Positions 29,540 through 37,977 of a stretch of 64,000 nucleotides of DNA are shown piece by piece. The position numbers and the translations under genes were made by a program. Within the stretch, counting starts at the first letter, position 1. Each line of letters starts with the position of its first letter. Origin of the DNA: Corynebacterium zhongnanshanii (GTDB lineage Bacteria; Actinomycetota; Actinomycetes; Mycobacteriales; Mycobacteriaceae); the NCBI RefSeq assembly GCF_014490575.1, contig NZ_CP061033.1:1488001-1552000 (forward strand), read 5' to 3'. The notes under the pieces were generated by a model, which made no database searches, had not been told where the DNA came from, and saw only the letters and a list, made by a program, of their open reading frames with translations.

Positions 29540-29666
29540 CGCAATTACTATACTCCCGGGTGCTCAAGGGCGATAACCAGCGTGTTTCGAGGCGAATATG
29601 GTGAGGGTCACAAAGGTGTTTGGGGGTGTGTGAGGTTGTGGGTTTGTGCAGGCTTGGCGGGCTCGA

Positions 29667-29884
29667 GCTTTGTGCCCGCGCAAGCTTTGTGCGCAAGCTT
29701 TGTGCGCCCTCATTCGGAAACTTCACAAAACCGCAGGTCACAAGCTTGAGAGATAGGGGCGCAATATGAGCGCAACTGCTGCGACAGCATGTGCGGTGAA
29801 ACAGCAGTGATTTCGGCGAAATCACTGCAGTTTGAGCGCACTTCCTGCCTCACGAAATGCGGTGCCCCGTTCAGAGAGGTGGTG
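29667..29884 (+). repeat. Dispersed palindromic repeat, copy 1
   Basis: Lies in the 636-bp gene-free stretch 29540-30175. It starts with three AAGCTTTGTGC-like units, then a CTTCACAAAACCGCAGGTCA segment, and ends in a palindrome: GCAGTGATTTC (29814-29824), GGC, GAAATCACTGC, with near-complementary outer arms. The sequence to GGTGCCCCGTTCAGAGAGGT is shared with copy 2 (31190-31410). Confidence 0.75.
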
Positions 29885-29950
29885 GGCCGTCTAAATGGGC
29901 AGCGTAGAGCTACGCAGAGAAAGCTGGGAAGAAAGATGCGGCGTGGTGCT

Positions 29951-30020
29951 GGGCAAGAAGCGGAGTGCGGTGCTGGGCGGGAAGCGGAGTGCGGTGCTAG
30001 GCAGGAAGAAAGCGCGGTGG
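29951..30020. repeat. 24-bp tandem repeat, about 2.9 units
   Basis: Units begin GGGCAAGAAGCGGAGTGCGG (29951), GGGCGGGAAGCGGAGTGCGG (29975) and AGGCAGGAAGAAAGCGCGG (29999). The first two are identical except for two bases. Non-coding. Confidence 0.6.
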
Positions 30021-30123
30021 CTACAAGCGCACGCGCGACCAGAATTGCCGCGCGGTTAGAACTGACGCGCTGCCGCGGAGAAAGAGAAGTCTAGTGCTGG
30101 GAAGAAAGCCATGCGCACGCACA

Positions 30124-30191
30124 GCTAGAACTGCAGCGCGGCTAGAACTGCAGCACAGCTAGAACTGCAGCGCGGCTAGAACTGCCGCGCG
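30124..30191. repeat. 17-bp tandem repeat, 4 units, derived from a gene 3' end
   Basis: Four contiguous units of GCTAGAACTGCAGCGCG (one with CACA, the last with CCGCGCG). The last unit contains the stop codon and final codons of the oxidoreductase gene ending at 30176, so the array looks like outward duplication of that gene's terminal codons. More degenerate copies are seen at about 30045-30075. Confidence 0.75.
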
Positions 30192-30883
30192 GCCACATCG
30201 GCACGCTGGGAGGCGTCAAGCACGCCCTGCAGCTCGTCCGCGGTAACTACCCGACCCGGATCTTCCCAAAAGTTCTCCGCGAAGCCTTCCTTATCCGCAG
30301 CATAAGTCTGGGTATATCCACCAGACTCCGGCTCGGCCTTCCAGGACTCCCCCAGACCTCCGCCGTTGACGGTGTCGAAGCCAAGAGCCTGGACAAGGTG
30401 GGAGGTTTTCTGATGCGCGGCGGCGTCGTCGGAAAAAAGGGGCAACGCGGTGCGCGGCGTGGAATGGGCGAGCGCAGAAATATGGTGCGCGAGGATGTTA
30501 TTGAACGCCTTGACGATCGTCACACCTGGCAGCAACGATTTTTCATGCTCGGCGGTGGTCTGCTCCAGGGAGTCGAGCGCGGCGATGCGCCCGTCGCGGT
30601 GCGGGTAGTAGTTGCCCGTCGACACCACCAGCTTGCCCCGCAGCGCCTCCACCGGCAGTGCCTCATACGCAGACAGCGGCACGGCGAGAACAACCAGGTC
30701 AGAGTAGCCGGCGGCGTCCTCGACGGTGCCGGCGTGCGCATTCTCGCCGAGCTCTTGAACCAGCTCCCGCAGAGACTCCGGGCCGCGCGAGTTGGCGATC
30801 GTCACGGAAATGCCGGCCTGCACGGCCAGCCGCGCGACTGCCTCGCCGATTGCTCCGCTGCCGATGATTCCGATGTTCTGCAT
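30176..30883 (-). CDS. NADP-oxidoreductase, coenzyme F420-dependent-like
   Basis: 235 residues. N-terminal Rossmann dinucleotide loop GIIGSGAIGEAVARLAVQAG, with SRGP after beta-2 favouring NADP. VVLAVPLSAYEALP and TIVKAFNNI are typical of the F420-dependent NADP reductase / ProC-like superfamily (PF03807). Whether it uses F420 or reduces another substrate cannot be told. It is flanked on both sides by copies of the same palindromic repeat in the same orientation, and its stop codon lies in a tandem repeat. Confidence 0.75.
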   Translation of the reverse strand: MQNIGIIGSGAIGEAVARLAVQAGISVTIANSRGPESLRELVQELGENAHAGTVEDAAGYSDLVVLAVPLSAYEALPVEALRGKLVVSTGNYYPHRDGRIAALDSLEQTTAEHEKSLLPGVTIVKAFNNILAHHISALAHSTPRTALPLFSDDAAAHQKTSHLVQALGFDTVNGGGLGESWKAEPESGGYTQTYAADKEGFAENFWEDPGRVVTADELQGVLDASQRADVAARQF

Positions 30884-30977
30884 GGGTTTCCTTCCTGTGT
30901 GTTGTGTTGTTTCGCGTGCAGGGCTTCATGAATGTCTATCCGACGCCGGCCCCCGTTCAACTGCAGCCTTCTCACGA

Positions 30978-31113
30978 TGGTCAAGCTCTGGGGTCAGGCG
31001 CCAGTCAAGCGCGAGTCAAGTACTAGTCCGGCGCTGGTCAGGCGCTGTCCAGGCGTGAGCTATGCATTGACCAAGTACAGTCAAGCGCTGGTCAGGTACT
31101 AGTCAAGCGCCCA
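30978..31113. repeat. Degenerate GTCAAGCGC / GTACTAGTC repeat cluster
   Basis: Within the 627-bp gene-free stretch 30884-31510. Repeated blocks GTCAAGCGC, GCGCTGGTCAGG and AGTACTAGTC/GGTACTAGTC recur in mixed order at about 10-30 bp spacing. No hairpin regularity and no coding potential. Confidence 0.5.
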
Positions 31114-31189
31114 CTCAGAGCAACGCACGTCAGCATGAACTATTCCACGTGTCAGCTTTACGAGCCCTCGCGCAGCACACTTCGACAAT

Positions 31190-31410
31190 GCGAAGGCGTG
31201 GCGTGCCCTAGCTTTCTGCCCGCGCGAGCTTTGTGCACCCTCAATCAACTACTTCACAAAACCGCAGGTCAAAGGCTTGAGAGATGGGTGGTGCAATAGG
31301 AGCGCAACTGCTGCGGCAGCAGGTGCGGTGAAACTGTAGTGATTTCGACGAAATCACTGCAGTTTGAGCGCACTTCCTGCCTCACCAAATGCGGTGCCCC
31401 GTTCAGAGAA
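31190..31410 (+). repeat. Dispersed palindromic repeat, copy 2
   Basis: Same orientation as copy 1. Shared blocks: CGCGCGAGCTTTGTGC, CTTCACAAAACCGCAGGTCA, GGTGCGGTGAAAC, the palindrome AGTGATTTC-GAC-GAAATCACT (31338-31358) and TTTGAGCGCACTTCCTGCC. It diverges from copy 1 by scattered substitutions, so the duplication is not recent. Confidence 0.75.
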
Positions 31411-31465
31411 GCGGTGCCCCGTTCAAAGAGGTGGTGCCCCGTTCAGAGAGGTGGTGCCCCGTTCT
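31391..31465. repeat. 20-bp tandem repeat, 3.75 units
   Basis: GCGGTGCCCCGTTCAGAGAA, GCGGTGCCCCGTTCAAAGAG, GTGGTGCCCCGTTCAGAGAG and a partial fourth unit. It is an expansion of the right end of the dispersed repeat. Copy 1 has a single unit at the same place. Confidence 0.8.
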
Positions 31466-31510
31466 ATTGGAGTGGCTTGGCACTAGGCAAGAAAGCTGGA
31501 CAAGAAAGCG

Positions 31511-32070
31511 ATGCAAGGAAGCTGGACAAGAAGCACCGCGTATGTCGCTACCAGCACTGCAACGAAGGCAAGCACTCACCCGGACTTTGAGGGACTTCCC
31601 ACCCCAAGCTTCCCGTGGATACCGCTGCTCGGCGGTCTGCTGGCGATCGCGGTGTCCGTGCTGATCGTCGCGCGCGATTGGGACACCATCCCGGACACCG
31701 TCCCCACGCACTGGGGCACGTCGATGAGGCCGGACTCGTGGGGTGCGAAGTCGGTCGGCCACGAATATCGCGTCGGGCTGGCTGGGCGTTGGGCTGGCTG
31801 GGCGTTGGGTTGATCGCCGCCGTGGCCGTCCTGCAGGTTGTGACCGTATTACCTGGATTCGACGCCTGGCTTCCCACCGCCTTCACCTCCCTCATTGTGG
31901 TGAGCCTGGTGAGCGTGGTGGCGCTGATCGCCGCGGACCCCGCGGTCTTTGTGGATAAGCGCTTTGGCACTGGTGTGGATTTCAACTACGCCAGCTGGCA
32001 GGGCAAGGTGTTTTTAGGCCTCATTGTGCTGGTGGTGGCCGCTTCGATTGCGCTACCGCTGCTGATCTAG
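31511..32070 (+). pseudogene. DUF1648-like membrane protein, frameshifted
   Basis: The first frame (from ATG 31511) has a transmembrane helix and the DUF1648 pattern TVPTHWGTSMRPDSWGAKS, then stops. The remaining helices (GLIAAVAVLQVV... LPTAFTSLIVVSLVSVVALI... GLIVLVVAASIALPLLI) continue in another frame to 32070. The break lies near 31750-31810, where a 16-bp unit GGGCTGGCTGGGCGTT is duplicated in tandem (31775-31806). The duplication alone does not restore the frame, so at least one more indel is needed. Its end overlaps the convergent TetR gene by 18 nt. A sequencing error cannot be excluded. Confidence 0.55.
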
Positions 32071-32682
32071 CCCGGCCTTCAGGCCCGCGATGATGAACTG
32101 GAGTTTGCGGTCCAGCCAGCCGCGGTCAAGCCAGGAGTCTTCCGGGGTGAAGAACTCGGTGCTCTGGCCGGCGGCAGCCTTCATGCTATCGAAGTTTCTG
32201 CGCACAGCCACCAGCTGGTAGTGCGTGGAGATGGTGGTGTCCAGGATGAAGTCCAGCGCGAACTCGATCCGGTCATGATCGCCGGGGAAACCACCGTAGA
32301 CCAGGCGTGATGCTTGCTTCTGGAAGAAGTCTTGGAAGTGTAGGGCTGCGCCGGGTGAGTTGATGAGCGTGTGGTCCAGCCCAGGGTACTGCTCCATCAG
32401 ATCCCAGATGCTGTCCGACGCCTCGAGGAGCTGCCTGTCCCAGGCAGCGACCTCGGGGCTCCACTGCATATGGTCGATGATGTGCCGGAGGCACATCGTC
32501 ACCAGATCCTCGCGGGAGGAAATCACCCGATACAACGAGGACGTGCCCACGTTCAAACGCCTCGCAACACTCGCCAGCGTGAACGTGTCCAGGCCCAGCT
32601 CCAGTGCTGCGTGGACGGCGTCGCTTTCACCAAAGCGAGGCTTCGGGCCCGTGCGGTTTCCGGCTGGTGTCATAGGAGCCAT
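32053..32682 (-). CDS. TetR-family transcriptional regulator
   Basis: 209 residues from the ATG at 32682. Another ATG lies three codons later and a TTG seven codons earlier. The N-terminal helix-turn-helix (LDTFTLASVARRLNVGTSSLYRVISSREDLV) is TetR-like. The ligand domain (residues ~70-200) resembles the TetR_C group with bulky aromatic residues. It starts 5 bp after the ABC exporter stop on the same strand, so it is probably the last gene of the ECF/ABC operon and may sense the transported compound. Confidence 0.75.
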   Translation of the reverse strand: MAPMTPAGNRTGPKPRFGESDAVHAALELGLDTFTLASVARRLNVGTSSLYRVISSREDLVTMCLRHIIDHMQWSPEVAAWDRQLLEASDSIWDLMEQYPGLDHTLINSPGAALHFQDFFQKQASRLVYGGFPGDHDRIEFALDFILDTTISTHYQLVAVRRNFDSMKAAAGQSTEFFTPEDSWLDRGWLDRKLQFIIAGLKAGLDQQR

Positions 32683-32687
32683 GGTAG

Positions 32688-34457
32688 CTACATGAGCGCC
32701 CAACCGCGGGCGGCCTCGCGGCGCTTCCAGAAGTGCTGGTATACGCCCGGCGCGCCATAGAGCTCATCGTGGGTGCCGGCTTGGGTGACGTGACCTTCGG
32801 CGTCGAGGACAATAATTCGATCAGCGGTGCGGATGGTATCCAGCTTGTGGGCGATCACGATAAAGGTGGACTGCGCGCGCAGGGCCTCCATGGAGGCGAG
32901 CACGTTGGCTTCGTTTTCGGCATCCAGTGCGGAGGTGGCTTCGTCGAACAGCACGATCGGCGCTTGCTTGAGCAGCGCGCGGGCGACGGAAACGCGCTGG
33001 CGTTCGCCGCCGGACAGCAGGCGGCCGCCTTCGCCGACGGGTGTCTCCCACCCAAGGCGCTCGGCAATGGAGGTCACGCCGGCAAGGTCGGCGGCGCGGT
33101 AGACGTCCGCGTCCGAGGCGCCCGGCCGGCCGACGCGGATGTTGGCAATCAGCGTGTCATCAAACAGGTACACATCCTGGAACACCATGGACAACCTGGA
33201 CATGAGCTGCTCGGTGCCGAGCTGGCGAATGTCCACCCCATCGACCAGCACCGCGCCCGAATCCACATCCCAGAAGCGGGAAATCAGCCGCGCGATGGTG
33301 GTCTTGCCGGACCCGGACGGTCCCACAATCGCGGTGACGGTGCTGGGGCGGGCGGTAAAACTCACGTCGCGCAACACTGGCGTATCAGAGTAGCCGAACG
33401 TCACATCACGCAGCTCCACGCTGCCAGAGCCGTCGCCACGCACCGGCTCGGCCGGCTCCGGCAAGAACTCGGCGCCAGTGATCGCCGTAGTTTCCGCGAT
33501 CACCACGCGGCCCACATCCAAGCCCACATAAGCCGAACCAACCTGCTCCAGCGAGCGAGTAAAGCGCAAGCTAATACCAATGATCGCCAGAGTCTCCAGC
33601 GGAGAGAGCGTCCCGTCGACCGCAAGGTTTGCAGCAGCCGTAATCAGCGCCACCACGAACGCCTGCACCACTACCCCATTGAGCAGCAGCGCGAACGTGG
33701 ACTGCCACAGCTCGCGCACACGCGCCGCGTGGTCGGCGGCCAGCGCCCGCTGCAGCGGCTCGAAGCCCTCGGATCGCCCGGCGGCCCGAAGCGCCGGCTG
33801 GTGGCTAGCAAACTCGACAATCCGGTTGGACAGCTCCTTGGAGCTCGGCAACGCACGGTCGGAAGCCTTCTCGCGAATCCACCTCGCCAGGTGCATCACG
33901 CCCAGCGCCACGGGCGCAATAACCAGGAACACAAGACCCAGCCGCGGATTCCAGATCCACGCGCCGACCAGCAGCGTCAGCAGCGCAGCGCCATCGCGGA
34001 AGATGGTCCCCTGCATGTGGGACACCACCTCAGCCGCAGCCATAAACCGGTCCGAGACCAGCCGGGACAGCCCGCCGGTCTGCGTGGGGCCGAACCACCC
34101 CAGCGGCAGGGTCGCCAGCTTGTCCCCCACCACGCGATGCGCCGTCCGGATGAAGTCCAGGGCCGTGTGATAGGACGCCATCGTCGCGAAAAACCGCAGC
34201 ACGAACGCCACCACGGCGATCCCTGCCAGCGCCCACAGCCACGCAGCGATGGGCTGATGCTCTACCAACGCGCTGGTCAGCGGCACCAGGGTGAGCACCG
34301 CCAGGCCGTCGAGCAGCCCGACCAGCAGCGATAGCGCCATGAAGCGCCGGCTGAGGCGATGCCCCGCAGGGCTCTGCAGCGTGGCCAGGCTGCGAATCAG
34401 GAAGGGGTCGCGTAGACGTGTTGTATTCGACGCCGAGGCGTGCGTTGTCTTAGACAT
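32688..34457 (-). CDS. ABC transporter, fused permease/ATPase half (second exporter half)
   Basis: 589 residues from the ATG at 34457, overlapping the upstream stop by 8 nt. Six transmembrane helices of the ABC-exporter (type IV) fold occupy about 35-320. The ATPase follows: Walker A GPSGSGKTT, signature LSGGERQRVSVARALL, Walker B IVLFDEATSALD and H-loop IAHKLDTI, all intact. It should pair with the exporter half at the C-terminus of the neighbouring 1175-residue protein. Similar pairs include exporters and the IrtAB siderophore importer, so direction is not decided by fold. No IrtA-type siderophore-reductase domain is present. Confidence 0.85.
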   Translation of the reverse strand: MSKTTHASASNTTRLRDPFLIRSLATLQSPAGHRLSRRFMALSLLVGLLDGLAVLTLVPLTSALVEHQPIAAWLWALAGIAVVAFVLRFFATMASYHTALDFIRTAHRVVGDKLATLPLGWFGPTQTGGLSRLVSDRFMAAAEVVSHMQGTIFRDGAALLTLLVGAWIWNPRLGLVFLVIAPVALGVMHLARWIREKASDRALPSSKELSNRIVEFASHQPALRAAGRSEGFEPLQRALAADHAARVRELWQSTFALLLNGVVVQAFVVALITAAANLAVDGTLSPLETLAIIGISLRFTRSLEQVGSAYVGLDVGRVVIAETTAITGAEFLPEPAEPVRGDGSGSVELRDVTFGYSDTPVLRDVSFTARPSTVTAIVGPSGSGKTTIARLISRFWDVDSGAVLVDGVDIRQLGTEQLMSRLSMVFQDVYLFDDTLIANIRVGRPGASDADVYRAADLAGVTSIAERLGWETPVGEGGRLLSGGERQRVSVARALLKQAPIVLFDEATSALDAENEANVLASMEALRAQSTFIVIAHKLDTIRTADRIIVLDAEGHVTQAGTHDELYGAPGVYQHFWKRREAARGWALM

Positions 34458-37400
34458 TGGTGGACTCCTTTGGGGCGCGTGGGTTGGGGGCACTGGAGCT
34501 GCTGGTACCGGAGGTGGGGGCACAGGAGCTTTGAGCACCGGCGCTCGCAGCGCCGGTGCTCATGGGCTCCAGCTCGATGACCTGGTCCGCACCCTTGATG
34601 GACTCTGGCTTGTGGGCAATGACCAGCACCGTTTTCCCGGCCACGAGTCTGGTCAGTGCGGCCTGGATCTCCGCTTCGCTATCGGGGTCCGTGGCGGCGG
34701 TGGCCTCGTCGAGTATCAGGATCGGGGTATCCGCCACAATCGCCCGCGCGATGGAGATGCGCTGCTGCTGCCCACCGGACAGGGACGTGCCCTCGCCCAC
34801 CACTGTGTCCAGGCCGGCGGGCAGAGCGCGGATGTCGTCCGCGATGCGGGCGGCATCCGCGGCGGCCCAGACCTCGTCATCGGAGGCGTCCGGCCTATTC
34901 AAGCGGATGTTGTCCCGGATGCTCATGCGCACCAGATGCGGGTCTTGCAGCACAAACGCCACGGTGCGGTACAGGCTGGCAAAAGACAGCTCGCGGATAT
35001 CCACGCCATCGATGGTGATGTGTCCCGAGTCCGGGTCCTGGAAGCGCGCCAGCATCGTGGCGGCGGTAGACTTTCCGGAGCCGGACGGCCCAATCAACGC
35101 GGTGACGGTGCCGGGCCGCAGTATGGCGGTGAAGTTGCGCAGGACGGGCGAGTTGGCGTCGTAGGAAAAGGAGACATCGTGGAAGGCAACGGTGACGTCG
35201 CGGTTGCGTGGGTCGAGCTCGCGGGTTCCCTCCACGACCGGGGTGAGGTTCATAACTTCGTCGAGGCGCAGGGCCGCGTTGCCGGCGAGTTGGTAGGACC
35301 ACATCATCATGCCGATGGTCTGGATGGTTCCGGGGATGACCAGGGCAATCAGCGTGGTGGCGATGACCTCGGCCACCGTGACCGTGCCCGCGGCCACCAG
35401 CAGGGAGCCTGCGCCGACGTTGATGAGCAGTAGGACGGGGACGGCGATGACGGACTCGGACAGGGCGCTGACGCGCAACAGTGGCTTGACCCACTCGTAG
35501 TAGAAGTCGGCGAAGCGGGCGGCGGCGTCCCGGTAGCGGCCATGGGCCTTGCCCACAGTGCCGAAGGCTTTGACCACGGAGATGCCCTCGGCGAACTCAA
35601 CCGCCGTGGCCGAAACCTTGCCCAGGTAGTTGTCCATCTCCGCGGTCTTGGTGCCCATGTCCTTCATGGAATAGGCCTGAATGGCCAGGTAGATAGGCAC
35701 AGTAGCGATGGCGAGCAGCCCCAGGCGCCAATCCAGGATGAAGGCGTAGGCCACCAGAGACAGTGGGGTGACGATCGCGGCGACCTGCTCCACGGGCGCG
35801 TGCGCGGTGAGGGTGTGCAGCGTGAGCGTGTCATCTTCCACGGCCTTGCGCACCCTGCCGGAGTTCGTCTGCCCAAACCAGGACAGCGGTGCCTGGGACC
35901 GCGCCGCCACAATGCGGCGCCGATTGATGCCCACCAGCTTCACATCCGCAAGATGCGTGATGAGCAGCGCCAGGAAGTACAGGAACAGCTGGCCTAAGAA
36001 CGCGGTGATGACCCATTGGGCTATGGTTCGGATGCGGTCGGTGTCGCCATCGAATAGCGCACTGCCCAGCGCAACCAGCGCAACGTAGGGTGCGACGGCC
36101 AGCACCGAGGAGATCAGCGCCAGGAACTGCGCACAATAGATGATCGGCTGCACGGGAGCGAGCAGCTTTTTCAGCGCGGCCTGCCCGGCCTTCAGCTTCG
36201 CGCGGGAGTCTTCGGCGCGTGCTGGGTCTTGTGTGACTTGTGATTCTCGCGGGGCTTGTGATTCTTCTAGTTCTTCTGTGGTGTGAGACAAGGTTTTCTC
36301 GATTCTCTTGTGTCTGTGGGCTGACAACCCCGGGCTTGGTTGCTTCGCTACTGGTTCGCCGCCAACTGCCTTATTCACCGCGGCCATGTCGACAATCCGG
36401 GTGGCCGCTTCCCTGATGAACTCGTGGTCGTGCGTGATGACGATGACCACCGCCCCGGCCTCCGCCAGCGTGCGCAGCAGCGCGGAGATGGATTGCAGGT
36501 GCCGCCAGCCCACACCGGAGGTGGGTTCATCGAACACGTACACCTGCGCTTTCTCCGCCTGAGCCGTGGCGATGGCCAGCCGCTGCCGTTGCCCGCCGGA
36601 CAGCGACTGCGGGTGGCGCGTCGCCACGTGGTCCAGCTCCAACGCGCGCAGGATTGCGGGCACATCGACCTGCTCGCGCGCCTGTGTGTCTAGTCCCAGC
36701 GTGACCTCCTCCGTGACTGTCGCCGCGAAGAGTTGGCGTCCGACGTCCTGCATGACCATGCAGGATGTCCGACGCCGCTCCCCCGCCGCCCTACCTCGCC
36801 CATCCAGGCGGATCTCGCCGCCGCGCTGGGGTGAGGCGAGGCCGCAGATGAGCCGGGCCAGCGTGGTCTTTCCGGAGCCGTTGGGCCCGATGAGTGCGGT
36901 GACCTCGCCGCGGGGAAAGTGCGCGTGGTCGATGGTGATGACTTCGTGCGTGCCGTAGGCAAAGCGCACGTTGTGCAGCTCGAGGCCACGAGCGGTACTC
37001 GGGCTGTGAGGCTTTGCGCCCGGCTGCTCCTGCGCAGGAATCTCGGGGTGCGCGTGAGCTGGAGGGCCGGGAGACTCGAGAGGCGCGTGAGCTGGAGGGC
37101 CGGGAGGCTCGGGGTGCGCGTGAGCTGGAGGCCCGGGAGACGCAGGGTGCGCTGGTGCTGGGAGCTCGGGGACTGGTTCGCGGTGCAGGCTGCGCAAGCC
37201 GAGCTGCTGGCGCTGTGGCTCGTCCAGGGCGAAGAACTCGGCTGCTGTGAATCGGCGCGCAACTTTTCCGTTGTGCAAGTACAGGACATGGTCGGCGATG
37301 CCGTGCACAAAGAACAGGCGATGCTCGGCAATCACGATGGTCTTGCCCAATTGTTTCAGGCGCTTGATGACGTTGGCTAGCGTGTCGATGCTGTCTGCGG

Positions 37401-37977
37401 AGAGGTTGGAGGTGGGTTCGTCGAAGAGGATCAGACCACCGGGTGCTACCAGCGCGCAGGCGCAGGCCACTGTCTGCAACTGGCCGCCGGAGAGGTGTGC
37501 CAATCTGCGGCCGCGCAGATGCTCGATGCCGAGCACACGGACGGCTTCCTGGACCCTGCGCTCGATGTGCTCGGGATCCATGCCGAGGTTCTCGAGTCCG
37601 AAGGCGAGTTCCGCATCCACGCTCTCGGTGAAGAATTGAGTGCGTGGGTTCTGGAACACGGAGGCGCTGACTTCGATGGCCCGTGAGAGTGGCTGCTGCG
37701 ACGGCGCGAAGCTCACACTGCCCTGGGTGATGGTGAGTTCCCCGGACAGCTCGCCGGGGTGAAAGTGCGGGATGAGACCGTTCAAGAGCTTCACCAGGGT
37801 GGATTTGCCTGAGCCGGAATCCCCCGTGACCAGCAGGCACTGGCCAGATTCCACGCTGAAGGTCAGGTCCTGGACTCCACAGTCGCCGCGGCGCGTGCCG
37901 AGTGAATAGGTATAGGTGAGGTCGCGGGCCTCGATGCTGGTCTGGGTCTCGCTGTGTGGGCCGTGCACTTCGGTCAT
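34450..37977 (-). CDS. Fusion of two ECF-type ATPase domains with an ABC exporter half
   Basis: 1175 residues from ATG 37977, which shares one base with the EcfT stop (TGATG). Domain 1 (about 15-250) is an ECF A-type ATPase: Walker A TGDSGSGKST, LSGGQLQTVA, LILFDEPTSNLS and AEH switch. A Pro/Ala/His linker (about 270-325) follows. Domain 2 (330-535) is a second one: IGPNGSGKTT, LSGGQRQRLA, VYVFDEPTSGVG and THD switch. A charged linker leads to a six-helix exporter membrane domain (about 605-890) and a third ATPase (about 940-1145): IGPSGSGKST, LSGGQQQRIS, ILILDEATAATD and AHK switch. A low-complexity tail ends it. All three ATPase sites look intact. It should serve the S and T proteins upstream and pair with the exporter half downstream. 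Confidence 0.85.
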   Translation of the reverse strand: MTEVHGPHSETQTSIEARDLTYTYSLGTRRGDCGVQDLTFSVESGQCLLVTGDSGSGKSTLVKLLNGLIPHFHPGELSGELTITQGSVSFAPSQQPLSRAIEVSASVFQNPRTQFFTESVDAELAFGLENLGMDPEHIERRVQEAVRVLGIEHLRGRRLAHLSGGQLQTVACACALVAPGGLILFDEPTSNLSADSIDTLANVIKRLKQLGKTIVIAEHRLFFVHGIADHVLYLHNGKVARRFTAAEFFALDEPQRQQLGLRSLHREPVPELPAPAHPASPGPPAHAHPEPPGPPAHAPLESPGPPAHAHPEIPAQEQPGAKPHSPSTARGLELHNVRFAYGTHEVITIDHAHFPRGEVTALIGPNGSGKTTLARLICGLASPQRGGEIRLDGRGRAAGERRRTSCMVMQDVGRQLFAATVTEEVTLGLDTQAREQVDVPAILRALELDHVATRHPQSLSGGQRQRLAIATAQAEKAQVYVFDEPTSGVGWRHLQSISALLRTLAEAGAVVIVITHDHEFIREAATRIVDMAAVNKAVGGEPVAKQPSPGLSAHRHKRIEKTLSHTTEELEESQAPRESQVTQDPARAEDSRAKLKAGQAALKKLLAPVQPIIYCAQFLALISSVLAVAPYVALVALGSALFDGDTDRIRTIAQWVITAFLGQLFLYFLALLITHLADVKLVGINRRRIVAARSQAPLSWFGQTNSGRVRKAVEDDTLTLHTLTAHAPVEQVAAIVTPLSLVAYAFILDWRLGLLAIATVPIYLAIQAYSMKDMGTKTAEMDNYLGKVSATAVEFAEGISVVKAFGTVGKAHGRYRDAAARFADFYYEWVKPLLRVSALSESVIAVPVLLLINVGAGSLLVAAGTVTVAEVIATTLIALVIPGTIQTIGMMMWSYQLAGNAALRLDEVMNLTPVVEGTRELDPRNRDVTVAFHDVSFSYDANSPVLRNFTAILRPGTVTALIGPSGSGKSTAATMLARFQDPDSGHITIDGVDIRELSFASLYRTVAFVLQDPHLVRMSIRDNIRLNRPDASDDEVWAAADAARIADDIRALPAGLDTVVGEGTSLSGGQQQRISIARAIVADTPILILDEATAATDPDSEAEIQAALTRLVAGKTVLVIAHKPESIKGADQVIELEPMSTGAASAGAQSSCAPTSGTSSSSAPNPRAPKESTNV
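37042..37140. repeat. 33-bp in-frame tandem repeat, 3 units
   Basis: Units start at 37042, 37075 and 37108 and differ by a few bases. Each encodes 11 residues of the Pro/Ala/His/Glu linker (PGPPAHAHPE-like) between the two ECF ATPase domains. Length polymorphism between strains is likely. Confidence 0.85.

Noticed and set aside
29789..30094. 101-codon plus-strand frame across repeat copy 1
   Set aside because: Made of tandem repeats and palindrome. The same peptide start recurs in copy 2 (31339) only because the DNA is repeated.
30124..31465. Possible CRISPR array from several short repeats
   Set aside because: Units are contiguous or irregular with no unique spacers of constant length, and no cas genes are near.
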